A DNA stretch of 64,000 nt. Origin: Clostridia bacterium. Its GTDB lineage: Bacteria; Bacillota; Clostridia; Lachnospirales; Lachnospiraceae. Within the stretch, counting starts at the first letter, position 1, and every line of letters starts with the position of its first letter. Of this stretch, positions 1-8,670 are shown piece by piece. The notes under the pieces were generated by a model. The model did no database searches. It had not been told where the DNA came from and saw only the letters and a program-made list of their open reading frames with translations. Made by a program: the position numbers and the translations under genes. The stretch covers positions 177,015 through 241,014 of the forward strand of contig CAJTHL010000004.1 in NCBI GenBank assembly GCA_910576205.1. The letters run 5' to 3'.

Positions 1-1433
1 GCTTTTTGTGGAGACTTCTGACCCTGGCGGTTACCCCGCAGGGAAGCTACGCGCCACAGGATACCCCCTACAAGCAGGAGAGGAACTGCGACACCAGACA
101 CGATGCGGACGTTTCTCATTCCCCCTCCTGTCAAACTGTCCAGCAAATATAAAAAGCTGTAAAAGAATGTCAGAAGCACGTAGATCAGAAGCACAATGAC
201 AATTATTTTTCCGTTTCCTCTGCTTCCCGTTTTCCGGACAGGCACCTTTTCTCCCCAGGAGGGCTGCTTTATTCCGGCCGCCGGCTTTTGGGAGGCCTTC
301 CCTTTGTCGTCCTCCCCGGACTCTCTGGCCAGAATATGGGAAAGCTGTCCATTGGAAATAAGAATGCAGGCAAATGCCAGCAGTGCGGCAATCAGGAGAA
401 TTTTCCCGGGGGTGATGGTAAAAAAGACATTCAGCAGGAAAAACAGAGGTATCGCCAGCAGCAAAGACCCGGTAAGATACCGTTTCCTGTCCACAGGAAG
501 ATCTGCGGCGGCTTTTCCGGTCTGGCCGTTTACCACCGCATAGCTGACCCGGTCCCCATTCCGGTAAGATAAAAACCAGACCGGAAGCATGGCAAGCTCT
601 GCCTTTCTGCCGGAAGGCCGCAGTACATTCTGAAGGATCTGCCTGTCGCCTCCCCGTCCCACCTGGTATTTCCTGCACAGGGAATTCCGGGAAAGACACC
701 GGACTGCGTCCTGGATAACCACTTCCTCCGCATCTGGCAGATAAACATATTTTTCCACATCGCTGGTATCCGCGTAAAACCCGCTTAGGAACGATGGCGT
801 AAAGGCCTTTCCCTGTCTCAGATCAAAGGGCGCTATGGCATTGCTCAGACTGTCGGAAAAGGTGGCTGACGCGTCGTAGGCCAGGCCCCTGTAATCCTCC
901 TCCACTGCGCAGTCCAGCCTGTAGTGGTCTGTAATCACATAGTCGCCCCGCCGGTAGTTCTTTTTTCCTGTAAATGTAATGGGCTCTCTTTTTTCAAAGG
1001 AATACACCCAGTAGGGCATGTAAATCCCTCTGAATTTTTCAATCAGGGCCTCATCCTTTAAGGCCTTTGGGGCAAAAATGGCCCGGCGCAGCATTTTCCC
1101 ATAGGCGGCCCTGCAATCCTCCCTTGTCCTGGTAAAGGGAATGATATATCCTGGACGCCGTTCCCTGCTGATACGGCTGTCCAGTATGGTGGATGCGCCG
1201 CAGAAACTACAGAAGGTCACCGCCGTGGTGTCCTCGCTGAGGATCTCCCCTCCGCACTGGGGACAGGTAAACACCGTCACTTCATATTCTTCCGATAAAG
1301 GTTCCGCCTCCTGCGCATCCCTTTTCTTCTCGTATCCGTAGGGATCCACCCGGGTGCCGCAGTATTCGCAAAACAACTGCTGCCGGGAAATGTCAAATTT
1401 CAGATTCCCGGCGCAATTCGGGCATTCGTACAT
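1..1433 (-). CDS. TFIIB-type zinc-ribbon membrane protein, 3' end outside window
   Basis: Reads leftward from an ATG at 1433 and leaves the window after 477 codons without a stop, so the C-terminus is missing. Two zinc ribbons are visible at the N-terminus: C4/C7 with C22/C25 and C57/C60 with C75/C78. A long soluble middle part follows. Hydrophobic stretches encoded at about 400-470, 330-390, 130-205 and 50-100 suggest a membrane-anchored C-terminal half. The layout matches proteins annotated as TFIIB-type zinc ribbon-containing in Clostridia, whose function is not established. An RBS-like aaaGGAGtg precedes the ATG. I do not assign a biochemical role. Confidence 0.7.
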   Translation of the reverse strand, partial: MYECPNCAGNLKFDISRQQLFCEYCGTRVDPYGYEKKRDAQEAEPLSEEYEVTVFTCPQCGGEILSEDTTAVTFCSFCGASTILDSRISRERRPGYIIPFTRTREDCRAAYGKMLRRAIFAPKALKDEALIEKFRGIYMPYWVYSFEKREPITFTGKKNYRRGDYVITDHYRLDCAVEEDYRGLAYDASATFSDSLSNAIAPFDLRQGKAFTPSFLSGFYADTSDVEKYVYLPDAEEVVIQDAVRCLSRNSLCRKYQVGRGGDRQILQNVLRPSGRKAELAMLPVWFLSYRNGDRVSYAVVNGQTGKAAADLPVDRKRYLTGSLLLAIPLFFLLNVFFTITPGKILLIAALLAFACILISNGQLSHILARESGEDDKGKASQKPAAGIKQPSWGEKVPVRKTGSRGNGKIIVIVLLIYVLLTFFYSFLYLLDSLTGGGMRNVRIVSGVAVPLLLVGGILWRVASLRGNRQGQKSPQK

Positions 1434-1585
1434 GGTTCCACTCCTTTTTCTGATAGCTGGCGGATGGTTTTTTGCCAGTCTTTTATCGTATATGTGGATT
1501 TTATTATATCATACTATGGCGGAAATAGGGAACGGTGTGGTTGCCATTCTTTATTTTTTTATAAGTTAAATTACATCTTTCCTGT

Positions 1586-1622
1586 AAAAAGGAAAGACGG
1601 CCATCTTCCCGACCGTCTTTCC
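1586..1622 (-). terminator. Rho-independent terminator after the 140-aa gene
   Basis: Perfect 10-bp stem (ggaaagacgg at 1591-1600 with ccgtctttcc at 1613-1622). On the minus strand it is followed by five Ts (1586-1590). It lies 34 bp past the stop of the gene ending at 1656. Confidence 0.8.
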
Positions 1623-1655
1623 ACATATTGGGCGGTTCTTATTACCCCGCCGTTT

Positions 1656-2078
1656 TCAGTAAATCCAGTTACACCGCCTGTCTTTTCTTCTGCAGCGCCT
1701 GTGATGCATCTCATGGAGCAGCATTACGGTGATAAGATCTTTCACCCACTCCTGCCCGGAGTCCACGCTCTGCATCATCATGTCATTTTCCAGATTCCGC
1801 TTATCTACTTGATCGTAAATCCGGGTACAGATCCGGCGGATCTGCAGGCGATCCGGAAATTCATCAAACATAAAACTGCCATCGTACTCCATCCTGTCGC
1901 ACTCTTCCTCTACCAGTGGTTGAATCTGTCTAGCCAGGACTGGATACAGCTCCTGCATACGCCTTTGATCTTTCTCTTTTTCATCCTCCCATGAACACAC
2001 AGGGCAAAAAGGGTAGACCGGATACGTGTTTGCAGATGGAAAGGCCCCCCGCATATATTTCTCATAATAGGGATTCAT
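1656..2078 (-). CDS. Small conserved hypothetical protein
   Basis: A 140-aa leftward gene with a good ribosome site (aaaaGGAGa) before the ATG and its own terminator downstream. The N-terminal third carries a CPVC pair in a Pro/Tyr-rich stretch (YPVYPFCPVCSW). The middle is acidic. The C-terminus is very basic and Cys/His-rich (HEMHHRRCRRK, then CNW). Similar short proteins with basic, Cys-rich tails occur in Clostridia and are often suspected spore proteins, but this is a weak recollection. The HEMHH string fits the HExxH metalloprotease pattern, though the protein is too small and the rest does not support a protease. Function unknown. Confidence 0.6.
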   Translation of the reverse strand: MNPYYEKYMRGAFPSANTYPVYPFCPVCSWEDEKEKDQRRMQELYPVLARQIQPLVEEECDRMEYDGSFMFDEFPDRLQIRRICTRIYDQVDKRNLENDMMMQSVDSGQEWVKDLITVMLLHEMHHRRCRRKDRRCNWIY

Positions 2079-2129
2079 AAAAATCTCCTTTTTATTTACT
2101 ATATGCGAAGGGATTTCCCTGGTTCCTGC

Positions 2130-3170
2130 TCAATATACGGAAATCATCTCTCCGGTCCGGTTGGATTTTTCCGCGGCAAAGATCACCTGCATGGCCTTCA
2201 TGGCTTCCTCCCCGTCTATGGGAGGCACGGTATCCTTAAGAATACTGTCCACAAACGCGGCGATTACTCCGGAGTCAAACCATTTGCCTTCGGCCTTTTC
2301 CTCATTTTTTCCTACGGTTCCAAGCTCCAGCCGTTCTACGGAGCCATTCTTTTTCTCCACGATCAGCGCATACCTGGGATCCGCGTAACAGCGGATTACC
2401 CCTTCGCTTCCCTGGATAACCGTGGAATTGATTTCCTCCCCATACTGGGTCCAGCTCACATGCATGGTTCCTGTAATGCCGCTGGCTGTCTGGTAAAGGC
2501 AGAACGCGTTATCCTCCACGGCAATAAGGCTTCCATCCGGGTATTTTTTGTCCCTGGTGGCAAACATGGCCCCCACCTTCACAATGGGCTCTCCCAGAAG
2601 GTAGTGAAGCAAATCTGTCTTGTGGACGCCGATATCCGCCATGGCTCCAAAGGCCGCGCTCTTTTTATCAAAGAACCAGGGATTTTCCTGGCCTGCCCAG
2701 GCCTCCGGCCCCCCATGTCCGTACACGGTGTCAAAGGATAAAATCTGTCCGATCTCCCCTGCCGCGATTCTCCTCCTGGCCTCCACATGGGCCGGGGCAA
2801 ACCGCTGGTTCTGGGCAATCATCAGCTTCTTATTATTTTTCTTTGCGGCGTCCACCATGGCCTGGCATTCCTCCAGGGTGACAGCCATAGGCTTCTCACA
2901 GAGCACATGGATGCCCCGCTCCAGGGCCTTGATGGTAATGGATGCATGCAGCGCATTGGTGACGCACACACTGACCGCGTCCAGCCCGCTGTCCAGAAAC
3001 GCTTCCAGGTCCGTATAACCCTTTCCCCCGTACTGCGCCGCCATTTTCTCAGCTTTCCCTGGGGTCACGGAATAAAACGCCGTCAATTCACAGTTCTTGT
3101 TTTCCGCAAATTCCGGAATATGCCGTACCTGGGCAATGGTTCCACAGCCGATTACACCAACTCTCAACAT
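2130..3170 (-). CDS. Gfo/Idh/MocA-family NAD(P)-dependent sugar oxidoreductase
   Basis: 346 aa, the normal length for this family. The N-terminus has the dinucleotide fold GVIGCGTIAQ. At about residue 95 is the CEKPMAV motif, whose Lys is the usual catalytic/cofactor residue. At about residues 180-195 is the DIGVHKTDLLHYL stretch, holding the Asp and His typical of the active site. The family oxidises or reduces sugars, inositols and anhydro-sugars; 1,5-anhydrofructose reductase is one member. Substrate cannot be read from sequence. Its position near an anhydroglucitol-lyase-like GRE (5179-7584) makes an anhydro-sugar plausible, but that is inference. Ribosome site GGGAGAA precedes the ATG. 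Confidence 0.85.
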   Translation of the reverse strand: MLRVGVIGCGTIAQVRHIPEFAENKNCELTAFYSVTPGKAEKMAAQYGGKGYTDLEAFLDSGLDAVSVCVTNALHASITIKALERGIHVLCEKPMAVTLEECQAMVDAAKKNNKKLMIAQNQRFAPAHVEARRRIAAGEIGQILSFDTVYGHGGPEAWAGQENPWFFDKKSAAFGAMADIGVHKTDLLHYLLGEPIVKVGAMFATRDKKYPDGSLIAVEDNAFCLYQTASGITGTMHVSWTQYGEEINSTVIQGSEGVIRCYADPRYALIVEKKNGSVERLELGTVGKNEEKAEGKWFDSGVIAAFVDSILKDTVPPIDGEEAMKAMQVIFAAEKSNRTGEMISVY

Positions 3171-3258
3171 CGTATGTTCTCCCTTTCTATTTCTGATTCT
3201 ACATAAAAGGCCGGGACAGCTCTTACCTGTCTGCCCCAGCCTTCTATACGCTTTAATG

Positions 3259-4929
3259 TTAATCGGAAATCATAACACCCGTATTTTTCAAATGGAATTT
3301 CCTCGTCTGCGCCTGGAGAAGCTGTACCTGCTTGAACAGCTCCGCGCTCACGGCCGCAGATTCTTCGCTGCTGGCAGAGTTTGTCTGCACAACAGAAGAA
3401 ATCTGTCCGATTCCGTCTGTAACCTGGGCAATGGTAGACGCCTCTCTGTGTACCGCATCCGCAATGTCTCCAATGGCATGGTTGGATTGCAGCACCAGAT
3501 CCAGGGTCTTTTTCAGTGTATCCGAAACCTCTCCCACAATCCTGCTGCCCCGCTCTGCCGCCTGAACGGAATTTTCAATCAGCCCCTTTGTTGCAAGAGC
3601 CGCTTCGTTGGACTGGGTTGCCAGACTCCGCACCTCGCTGGAAACCACGGCAAAACCTTTCCCTGCCGCTCCGGCCCGGGCTGCCTCCACCGCTGCGTTC
3701 AGCGCCAGAATATTTGTCTGGAATGCAATATCCTCAATGGTCTTAATAATCTTTCCGATCTGCTGGGACGCCTCTGTGATATCTCCCATGGCTGCAACCA
3801 TCTCTTCCATCTGCTGGCTGCTGACATTGACCTGCTCCCCGGCCAGCTTCGCGTTTTCCTGGGCGCCTGCCGCCGCCTCCACATTCTGCTTTGCGCTTCT
3901 GGACAGCTCATCCAGCGTGGCATACAGCTCCTGCACTGCGCTGGCCTGCTCGGTAGCTCCCTGGGCCAGGGACTGGGCGCCGCCGGAAAGCTGCTCCGCG
4001 CTTCCGGAAACCTTGCCCTCCGCCTGGTTGATTAAAGCGAACGCCGTGGATATATTTGAGGTGAAACTGTTTATCGCCTCCTCAATGGTACGGAAATCTC
4101 CGATATAGGCTGCCGAGGTCTGGACATCAAACTCTCCCTTGGACAGCTGGCCCATGATCCGGTTGATATCCTCCACGTATTCCCGGATCCGCTTTAAGGA
4201 CTTCTCCAGGGTATTTGCCAGGTCACCCATCTCATTATTTTCATTGTAATTCAGATCCAGCTCCAGCCAGCCATCCTGAAGGGGCTCGCTCTTCTGTGTA
4301 ATATACAGAATGGGTTTGACCACCTTGCCCAGCACATAAACCACCAGACTGATAAGGCAGAGCAAAGCCAGGGCAAGCCCTACGATGGAGGTGACATGCA
4401 TGACGGAAACCGTATTGTTCATACTTTTCTGGCTTTCCTCATTGAGCTCGCTTCCTCTCTCCACCACCTGGTCCAGCATTCCTACCAGGGTTGCCAGATT
4501 GGTCTGGATGGTATTCTGGTAATATTCCTGTGCCTGCTCCGGACTGGTTTTCAGCATATCCAGTACATAAGTTGCAGATTCATGCAATTCTTTATGTAAA
4601 GGCTCCATTTCCGAACGCAGGGACAGTACGGTAGTATCCTCCGTGCCCGCTTCTCCGTAAAGCCACTGGCCAAGCACACAGGTTGTCGGGTCTATACTGC
4701 CTGTAAACTCTGTGCCCGCATACAGTGCATTGCTCAGATTGCCGGACCATTTGTAATGGGCCGTTTCTGCCTTCTGGGCCCTGTCAAGCAAGGCGCTTGC
4801 GTTTTGTTCTTTTTCCTGGGTTCTGTCTACACGGATGATGTTCACTGTTATCATAACGCTGAACAGAAGTACGGAGACCAGTGCCGCTGCAACACGGATC
4901 CCCACCATTTTTTTGATGCTTTTGCGCAT
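3259..4929 (-). CDS. Methyl-accepting chemotaxis protein with extracytoplasmic CZB-like motif
   Basis: 556-aa membrane chemoreceptor. TM1 spans about residues 11-33 and TM2 about 177-201, enclosing a ~140-residue sensor region. HAMP follows (about 202-255), then a classic signalling hairpin with the tip sequence at about residues 405-440 ([20 protein letters not shown]). The sensor region contains H58, W61, C84 (in CVLGQWLYG), H112 and H116. That is the spacing style of the chemoreceptor zinc-binding (CZB) domain, where three His and one Cys bind zinc. CZB domains are usually cytoplasmic and C-terminal, so this placement is unusual. It is transcribed alone, between the dehydrogenase and the GRE gene. 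Confidence 0.9.
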   Translation of the reverse strand: MRKSIKKMVGIRVAAALVSVLLFSVMITVNIIRVDRTQEKEQNASALLDRAQKAETAHYKWSGNLSNALYAGTEFTGSIDPTTCVLGQWLYGEAGTEDTTVLSLRSEMEPLHKELHESATYVLDMLKTSPEQAQEYYQNTIQTNLATLVGMLDQVVERGSELNEESQKSMNNTVSVMHVTSIVGLALALLCLISLVVYVLGKVVKPILYITQKSEPLQDGWLELDLNYNENNEMGDLANTLEKSLKRIREYVEDINRIMGQLSKGEFDVQTSAAYIGDFRTIEEAINSFTSNISTAFALINQAEGKVSGSAEQLSGGAQSLAQGATEQASAVQELYATLDELSRSAKQNVEAAAGAQENAKLAGEQVNVSSQQMEEMVAAMGDITEASQQIGKIIKTIEDIAFQTNILALNAAVEAARAGAAGKGFAVVSSEVRSLATQSNEAALATKGLIENSVQAAERGSRIVGEVSDTLKKTLDLVLQSNHAIGDIADAVHREASTIAQVTDGIGQISSVVQTNSASSEESAAVSAELFKQVQLLQAQTRKFHLKNTGVMISD

Positions 4930-5110
4930 GAGTGAATACCTTCTTTCTCTTATTTTCAGTCCTATACTTCAGAGTATGCCCGCATTTTCTCATTGGAACA
5001 ATTCTGAATGGTATTAGTTTTAGTATAACATACCCCTCTAAGCTTTTTCAACAACTTCTTGCATTTCCCTTTGCTGTTTATTCTTCCATCCCGCCCTGCC
5101 CTCTCATTGG

Positions 5111-5157
5111 AAAAAGGCATAGCATCTGCCCGGTTCCCGCATCTGCTATGCCTTTTT
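5111..5157 (-). terminator. Strong bidirectional-type terminator after GRE 1
   Basis: Perfect 14-bp stem aaaaaggcatagca (5111-5124) with tgctatgccttttt (5144-5157) around a 19-nt loop. The A/T ends give a U-tract in either direction. It lies 22 bp past the stop of the glycyl radical enzyme gene. Confidence 0.85.
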
Positions 5158-5178
5158 ACTCATTGATTTGTTTCTGAT

Positions 5179-7584
5179 TTATAAAGTCTGCTCCGTCCGC
5201 GCAATAATATCATCCTGGGTCTGGCGTGACAGCACATTGAAGAAAGCGCTGTAGCCCGCCACCCGCACGATCAGATCCCGGTGCTTCTCCGGGTGGATCT
5301 GGGCGTCCAGCATAGTCTCCCGGGACACTACATTGTACTGGACATGATAGCCGTGCAGCCGGTTAAAGAAGGTCCTAAGCAAAGCAATCAGTTTCCTCTT
5401 ATTCTCTTCCTTAGCCATCAGCTGTGGCGTCACCTTCTGATTCAGCAGCACGCCGCCGGTGATTTCCTTTGTGTCCAGCTTGGATACGGTCTTAAACACT
5501 GCCGTTGGGCCGCATTTATCCATGGAATGACTGGGGGAGCAGCCCTCTGCCAGGGGTTCTCCCGCATGACGTCCGTCCGGGGTGGCCAGAGTGCCTCTTC
5601 CCTGCCCCACATTGGCCGAGATGGAGGAGGTGCCTGCATAGCGGATGCCTCCGATGGGGCCCCTTCCGAAACGGGTGTTGGGATAATTCTTAATCTCTTC
5701 AATATAGGTGTCATAGGCGTCCACCACAAGCCGGTCTACATAGTCGTCGTCGTTGCCGTACTTGGGAGCCTCATTTATCAGCATCTGGCGGATGCGCTCT
5801 CCCTCTTCCCCGGCAAAATCCGACATGACAGCCTCCCAGAGCTGGGCGGTGGTCATTTTCTTCTCATCGAACACTAGTTTCTTGATGGCAGCCATGGAGT
5901 CCGCCAGGTTGGCGATTCCCACCTGAAGCCCACTGATAAAGTCGTAGATAGCGCCGCCCTCCTTTAAGGTAAGGCCTCTTCCGATGCAGTCCTCGCACAG
6001 GGAGGAGCAGAGCACGTCGGGAACATCTTCTTCCAATACCATATCACAGGCATTCTCAATGATAACGCTCTGGCGGGTAAATTCTTTAATGATTTTATCC
6101 CAGGCTTCCTTTACCTGCTCATAAGTGGTCATCTCTTTAAAATGTCCCACGCCCTCCATAAGCTTTGTGCCCGAAGCCGGGTCCACGCCGTCGTTAAGTG
6201 CGATTAAGAAGGACTTGGGGAAGTTTAAGAAGCTCATACCCGTACAGCGATAGCCCCATTTTCCCGGGACAGCCGTCTCCACACAGCCGATGGCGCTGTA
6301 ATTGTAAGCGTCCTCCTCCTTTACTCCTCTGGCAATAAAGGACGGAATAATAATTTCGTCGTTGTTGAAGGCCGGCATACCAAAGCCAAGCTTCACCACC
6401 TCAATGGCCTCGTTCATAAATTTATCATCCAGCCCCGCATGGTAACGTACCGTCAGGTTGGGCTGGGGAAGCCTGGTCTGGGCCACGCTTCGAAGAATCA
6501 TGTAGGTCAGCGGATTTACCGCGTCCTTTTTGTCCACGGTCTGGCCGCCCACCGTCACATTCTGGTACAGGGGAGAGCCTGCGCTGAACTGGGTGTGGCT
6601 CCAGCTGCGGATTTTGTTGATGGTAAAGGTTTTCAGCCACAGGTTGGTGAGAAGCTCACAGGCGCTCTCCTCTGTGATAATGCCATTTTTCAGATCTGCC
6701 TCATAGTAAGGATACAGATACTGGTCCATACGCCCGTAGGAGAGGGAATGTCCGTTGGACTCTATCTGCAATACCAGATGCACCAGCCACATGGACTGCA
6801 CAGCCTCCTGGAAGGATTCCGCCTTGTCATAGGGCACTTTGTTGAGAATCCGGGCCATCTCACGAAGCTCCGCGGCGCGCTCCGGCGCTGCTCCCTCTGC
6901 CTTTTCCAGGGCCAGGGCCCCATAACGGGCCGCAAAGTTCTTCACGGCACGGATGACAATCTTTATGGCTTCGTAGAAATAATATTTCTTTAAGTCTTTG
7001 TAGTTGGTCAGATCAAGCTTCGCCTCCGCCTCTATGGTACGGCGCTCAAACTCTTTAAGTCCTTTTCCCATAATCTCCCCATAGCTTACCGCAATGTGGG
7101 CATCCCCGGAGGTGATATTTCCCTCTGCCTTGATAATCCCCAGGTCATAGTAAACCTTGCTCTCCGGCGGAAGGGCGGCCAGGCCCTTATCCAGGGTTGT
7201 GTTGTGCTCCCAGAAGGGGTAAATGCTGCGAAGCGTTTCCTTTGTCTCCTCCGTAATGTAGAATACGTCCCCGTCCCGCTTCTCAAACTCATCCAGCTCC
7301 CGGATTACCCAGTCCATGGCGTACTCCGGAAAAATGGGCGCGCTCCGGTTGCTGGACGCCTGGTTTCCTGCCAGCAGGGAATCGTCCTCTATGTAAATGG
7401 TCATATGCTCCAGAATATTTTCCAGCATATAAGCCCGCTTTAAGATTACCGGCTTATCTGCGTGGAGCTTATAGCTCTCTGTGGTCAGCACGGCACGCTC
7501 GGCGCATACCTGGGCTTTCGCGTCCAGAAGCTCCTCACGAAAATGCTGCATCCGGGGTGTAAGGGTTCCAAAATATTCTGCCAT
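5179..7584 (-). CDS. Glycyl radical enzyme, YbiW-like (probable anhydro-sugar phosphate lyase)
   Basis: 801-aa cytoplasmic glycyl radical enzyme. The C-terminal radical loop reads RVAGYSAFF with Gly777. The thiyl-radical cysteine is Cys434 in AIGCVETAVPGKWGYR, followed by Glu436. A single Cys with Glu two residues on is the eliminase/dehydratase arrangement. Pyruvate formate-lyase has adjacent Cys-Cys, so PFL activity is unlikely. The GKWGYRCTGMSF stretch after the Cys resembles E. coli YbiW as I remember it; YbiW and PflD are reported to open 1,5-anhydroglucitol- or 1,5-anhydromannitol-6-phosphate to 1-deoxyfructose-6-phosphate. RBS taGGAGGaaa precedes the ATG. The gene has its own promoter and terminator, and its activase is divergent. 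Confidence 0.9.
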   Translation of the reverse strand: MAEYFGTLTPRMQHFREELLDAKAQVCAERAVLTTESYKLHADKPVILKRAYMLENILEHMTIYIEDDSLLAGNQASSNRSAPIFPEYAMDWVIRELDEFEKRDGDVFYITEETKETLRSIYPFWEHNTTLDKGLAALPPESKVYYDLGIIKAEGNITSGDAHIAVSYGEIMGKGLKEFERRTIEAEAKLDLTNYKDLKKYYFYEAIKIVIRAVKNFAARYGALALEKAEGAAPERAAELREMARILNKVPYDKAESFQEAVQSMWLVHLVLQIESNGHSLSYGRMDQYLYPYYEADLKNGIITEESACELLTNLWLKTFTINKIRSWSHTQFSAGSPLYQNVTVGGQTVDKKDAVNPLTYMILRSVAQTRLPQPNLTVRYHAGLDDKFMNEAIEVVKLGFGMPAFNNDEIIIPSFIARGVKEEDAYNYSAIGCVETAVPGKWGYRCTGMSFLNFPKSFLIALNDGVDPASGTKLMEGVGHFKEMTTYEQVKEAWDKIIKEFTRQSVIIENACDMVLEEDVPDVLCSSLCEDCIGRGLTLKEGGAIYDFISGLQVGIANLADSMAAIKKLVFDEKKMTTAQLWEAVMSDFAGEEGERIRQMLINEAPKYGNDDDYVDRLVVDAYDTYIEEIKNYPNTRFGRGPIGGIRYAGTSSISANVGQGRGTLATPDGRHAGEPLAEGCSPSHSMDKCGPTAVFKTVSKLDTKEITGGVLLNQKVTPQLMAKEENKRKLIALLRTFFNRLHGYHVQYNVVSRETMLDAQIHPEKHRDLIVRVAGYSAFFNVLSRQTQDDIIARTEQTL

Positions 7585-7626
7585 ATCAATTTCCTCCTAT
7601 TCAAAGTTCCGCATCTTTATGGTTTT

Positions 7627-7655
7627 ATTATACGAAAATTTTCTAAAGAAGTCAA
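7627..7655 (-). promoter_or_regulatory. Promoter of the GRE 1 gene
   Basis: On the minus strand TTGACT (7650-7655), a 17-bp spacer and TATAAT (7627-7632), a near-consensus vegetative promoter 43 bp before the start codon. The spacer contains the palindrome GAAAATTTTC (7634-7643). TTTCGTTCGAAA (7662-7673) lies just upstream of the -35. Both are candidate operators. Confidence 0.75.
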
Positions 7656-7697
7656 TATTAATTTCGTTCGAAAGTAATTTATTTTTCGTTTTCTATA

Positions 7698-7726
7698 TTT
7701 ACAAACATTTTTTCCCATGTTAAAAT
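7698..7726 (+). promoter_or_regulatory. Promoter of the GRE 1 activase gene
   Basis: TTTACA (7698-7703), 17-bp spacer and TAAAAT (7721-7726) pointing right toward the activase at 7827. It is back-to-back with the GRE promoter, so one regulator bound between them could control both. Confidence 0.6.
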
Positions 7727-7826
7727 GATTTTACGAAGAATAAACCTGCCTGGGACTTTCTGCACAGGCAGAAGCCTGCAATCCGCAAAGGCGGCTGCAC
7801 AAATGAAGCAAAAGGAGTTTTGATTT

Positions 7827-8612
7827 ATGAGCGAAATGGTTTCGACTGAAAAAGGTCTGATTTTTAATATCCAGAAATTCAGCATCAACGACGGCCCTGG
7901 CATCCGTTCCACGGTATTTTTCGCAGGCTGCCCGCTAAGCTGCCGCTGGTGCTCCAATCCGGAGTCCCAGAACCGCAACAAAGAGGCTGTCCGAATCTGC
8001 AAGGATCCCAAGCTTATGGGAAAAGAATGGACGGTGGAGGAGGTTTTAAAGGAGGTGGAAAAGGACCGCTGCTTTTATGAGGAGTCCGGCGGAGGTATGA
8101 CCCTCTCCGGCGGCGAGGTATTGCAGCAGCATACTTTTGCCGTGGCGCTTTTGACGGAAGCAAAGAAGCGCTCCCTCCACTGCGCCGCTGAGACTACCGG
8201 CTATGCCTCCCGGGAAATCTTTGCGGAATTTGTGCGGCATATTGACCTGCTGCTCTTTGATATGAAGCATTCTGACCGGGAAATACACCGGGAGAAAACC
8301 GGCGTCTACAACGACATTATTATCGAAAATATGCGCTACGCAGTGGAGCAGAAGGTGCCGGTAATCGCCCGGATTCCCGTAATCCCCAGATTTAACGCAA
8401 GCCTTGGGGCCGCCAGGGAGATGGCAGCGCTTCTAAAAGATATCGGCATCAAAGAGGTGCATCTGCTGCCCTTCCACCAATTTGGGGAAAAGAAATATGA
8501 ACAGCTTGGCCTCTCCTATGAAATGCTGGGCGTAAAGCAGATGCACCCGGAAATGCTGGAAAAATACCAGAAAGTATTTCTGGATGAGGGAATGGACTGC
8601 ACCTTCCGCTAA
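7827..8612 (+). CDS. Glycyl radical enzyme activase (radical SAM), short form
   Basis: 261-aa radical S-adenosylmethionine enzyme that installs the glycyl radical on its partner GRE. The [4Fe-4S] motif CX3CX2C is at C35, C39 and C42 (GCPLSCRWCSNPE). The glycine-rich SAM motif follows (GGGMTLSGGE). Unlike the second activase in this window, it lacks the two-cluster ferredoxin insert between the radical SAM motif and the barrel; the segment after C42 runs directly into KEWTVEEVLKEV. RBS AAAGGAG with the ATG seven bases on. It is divergent from the 801-aa GRE, with which it is the obvious pair. Confidence 0.9.
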   Translation: MSEMVSTEKGLIFNIQKFSINDGPGIRSTVFFAGCPLSCRWCSNPESQNRNKEAVRICKDPKLMGKEWTVEEVLKEVEKDRCFYEESGGGMTLSGGEVLQQHTFAVALLTEAKKRSLHCAAETTGYASREIFAEFVRHIDLLLFDMKHSDREIHREKTGVYNDIIIENMRYAVEQKVPVIARIPVIPRFNASLGAAREMAALLKDIGIKEVHLLPFHQFGEKKYEQLGLSYEMLGVKQMHPEMLEKYQKVFLDEGMDCTFR

Positions 8613-8670
8613 AATACGAAAGCGCATGAAGCTTATGGCTCCATGTACATACTGGAGAAGCGGCTTTCGC

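Noticed and set aside
31..760. Other open frames overlapping the zinc-ribbon gene
   Set aside because: Basic, Cys/Arg-rich nonsense composition; the zinc-ribbon frame has clear motifs and membrane helices.
1656..2078. Metalloprotease because of HEMHH
   Set aside because: The motif lies in a basic Cys/Arg-rich tail of a 140-aa protein with no other protease features.
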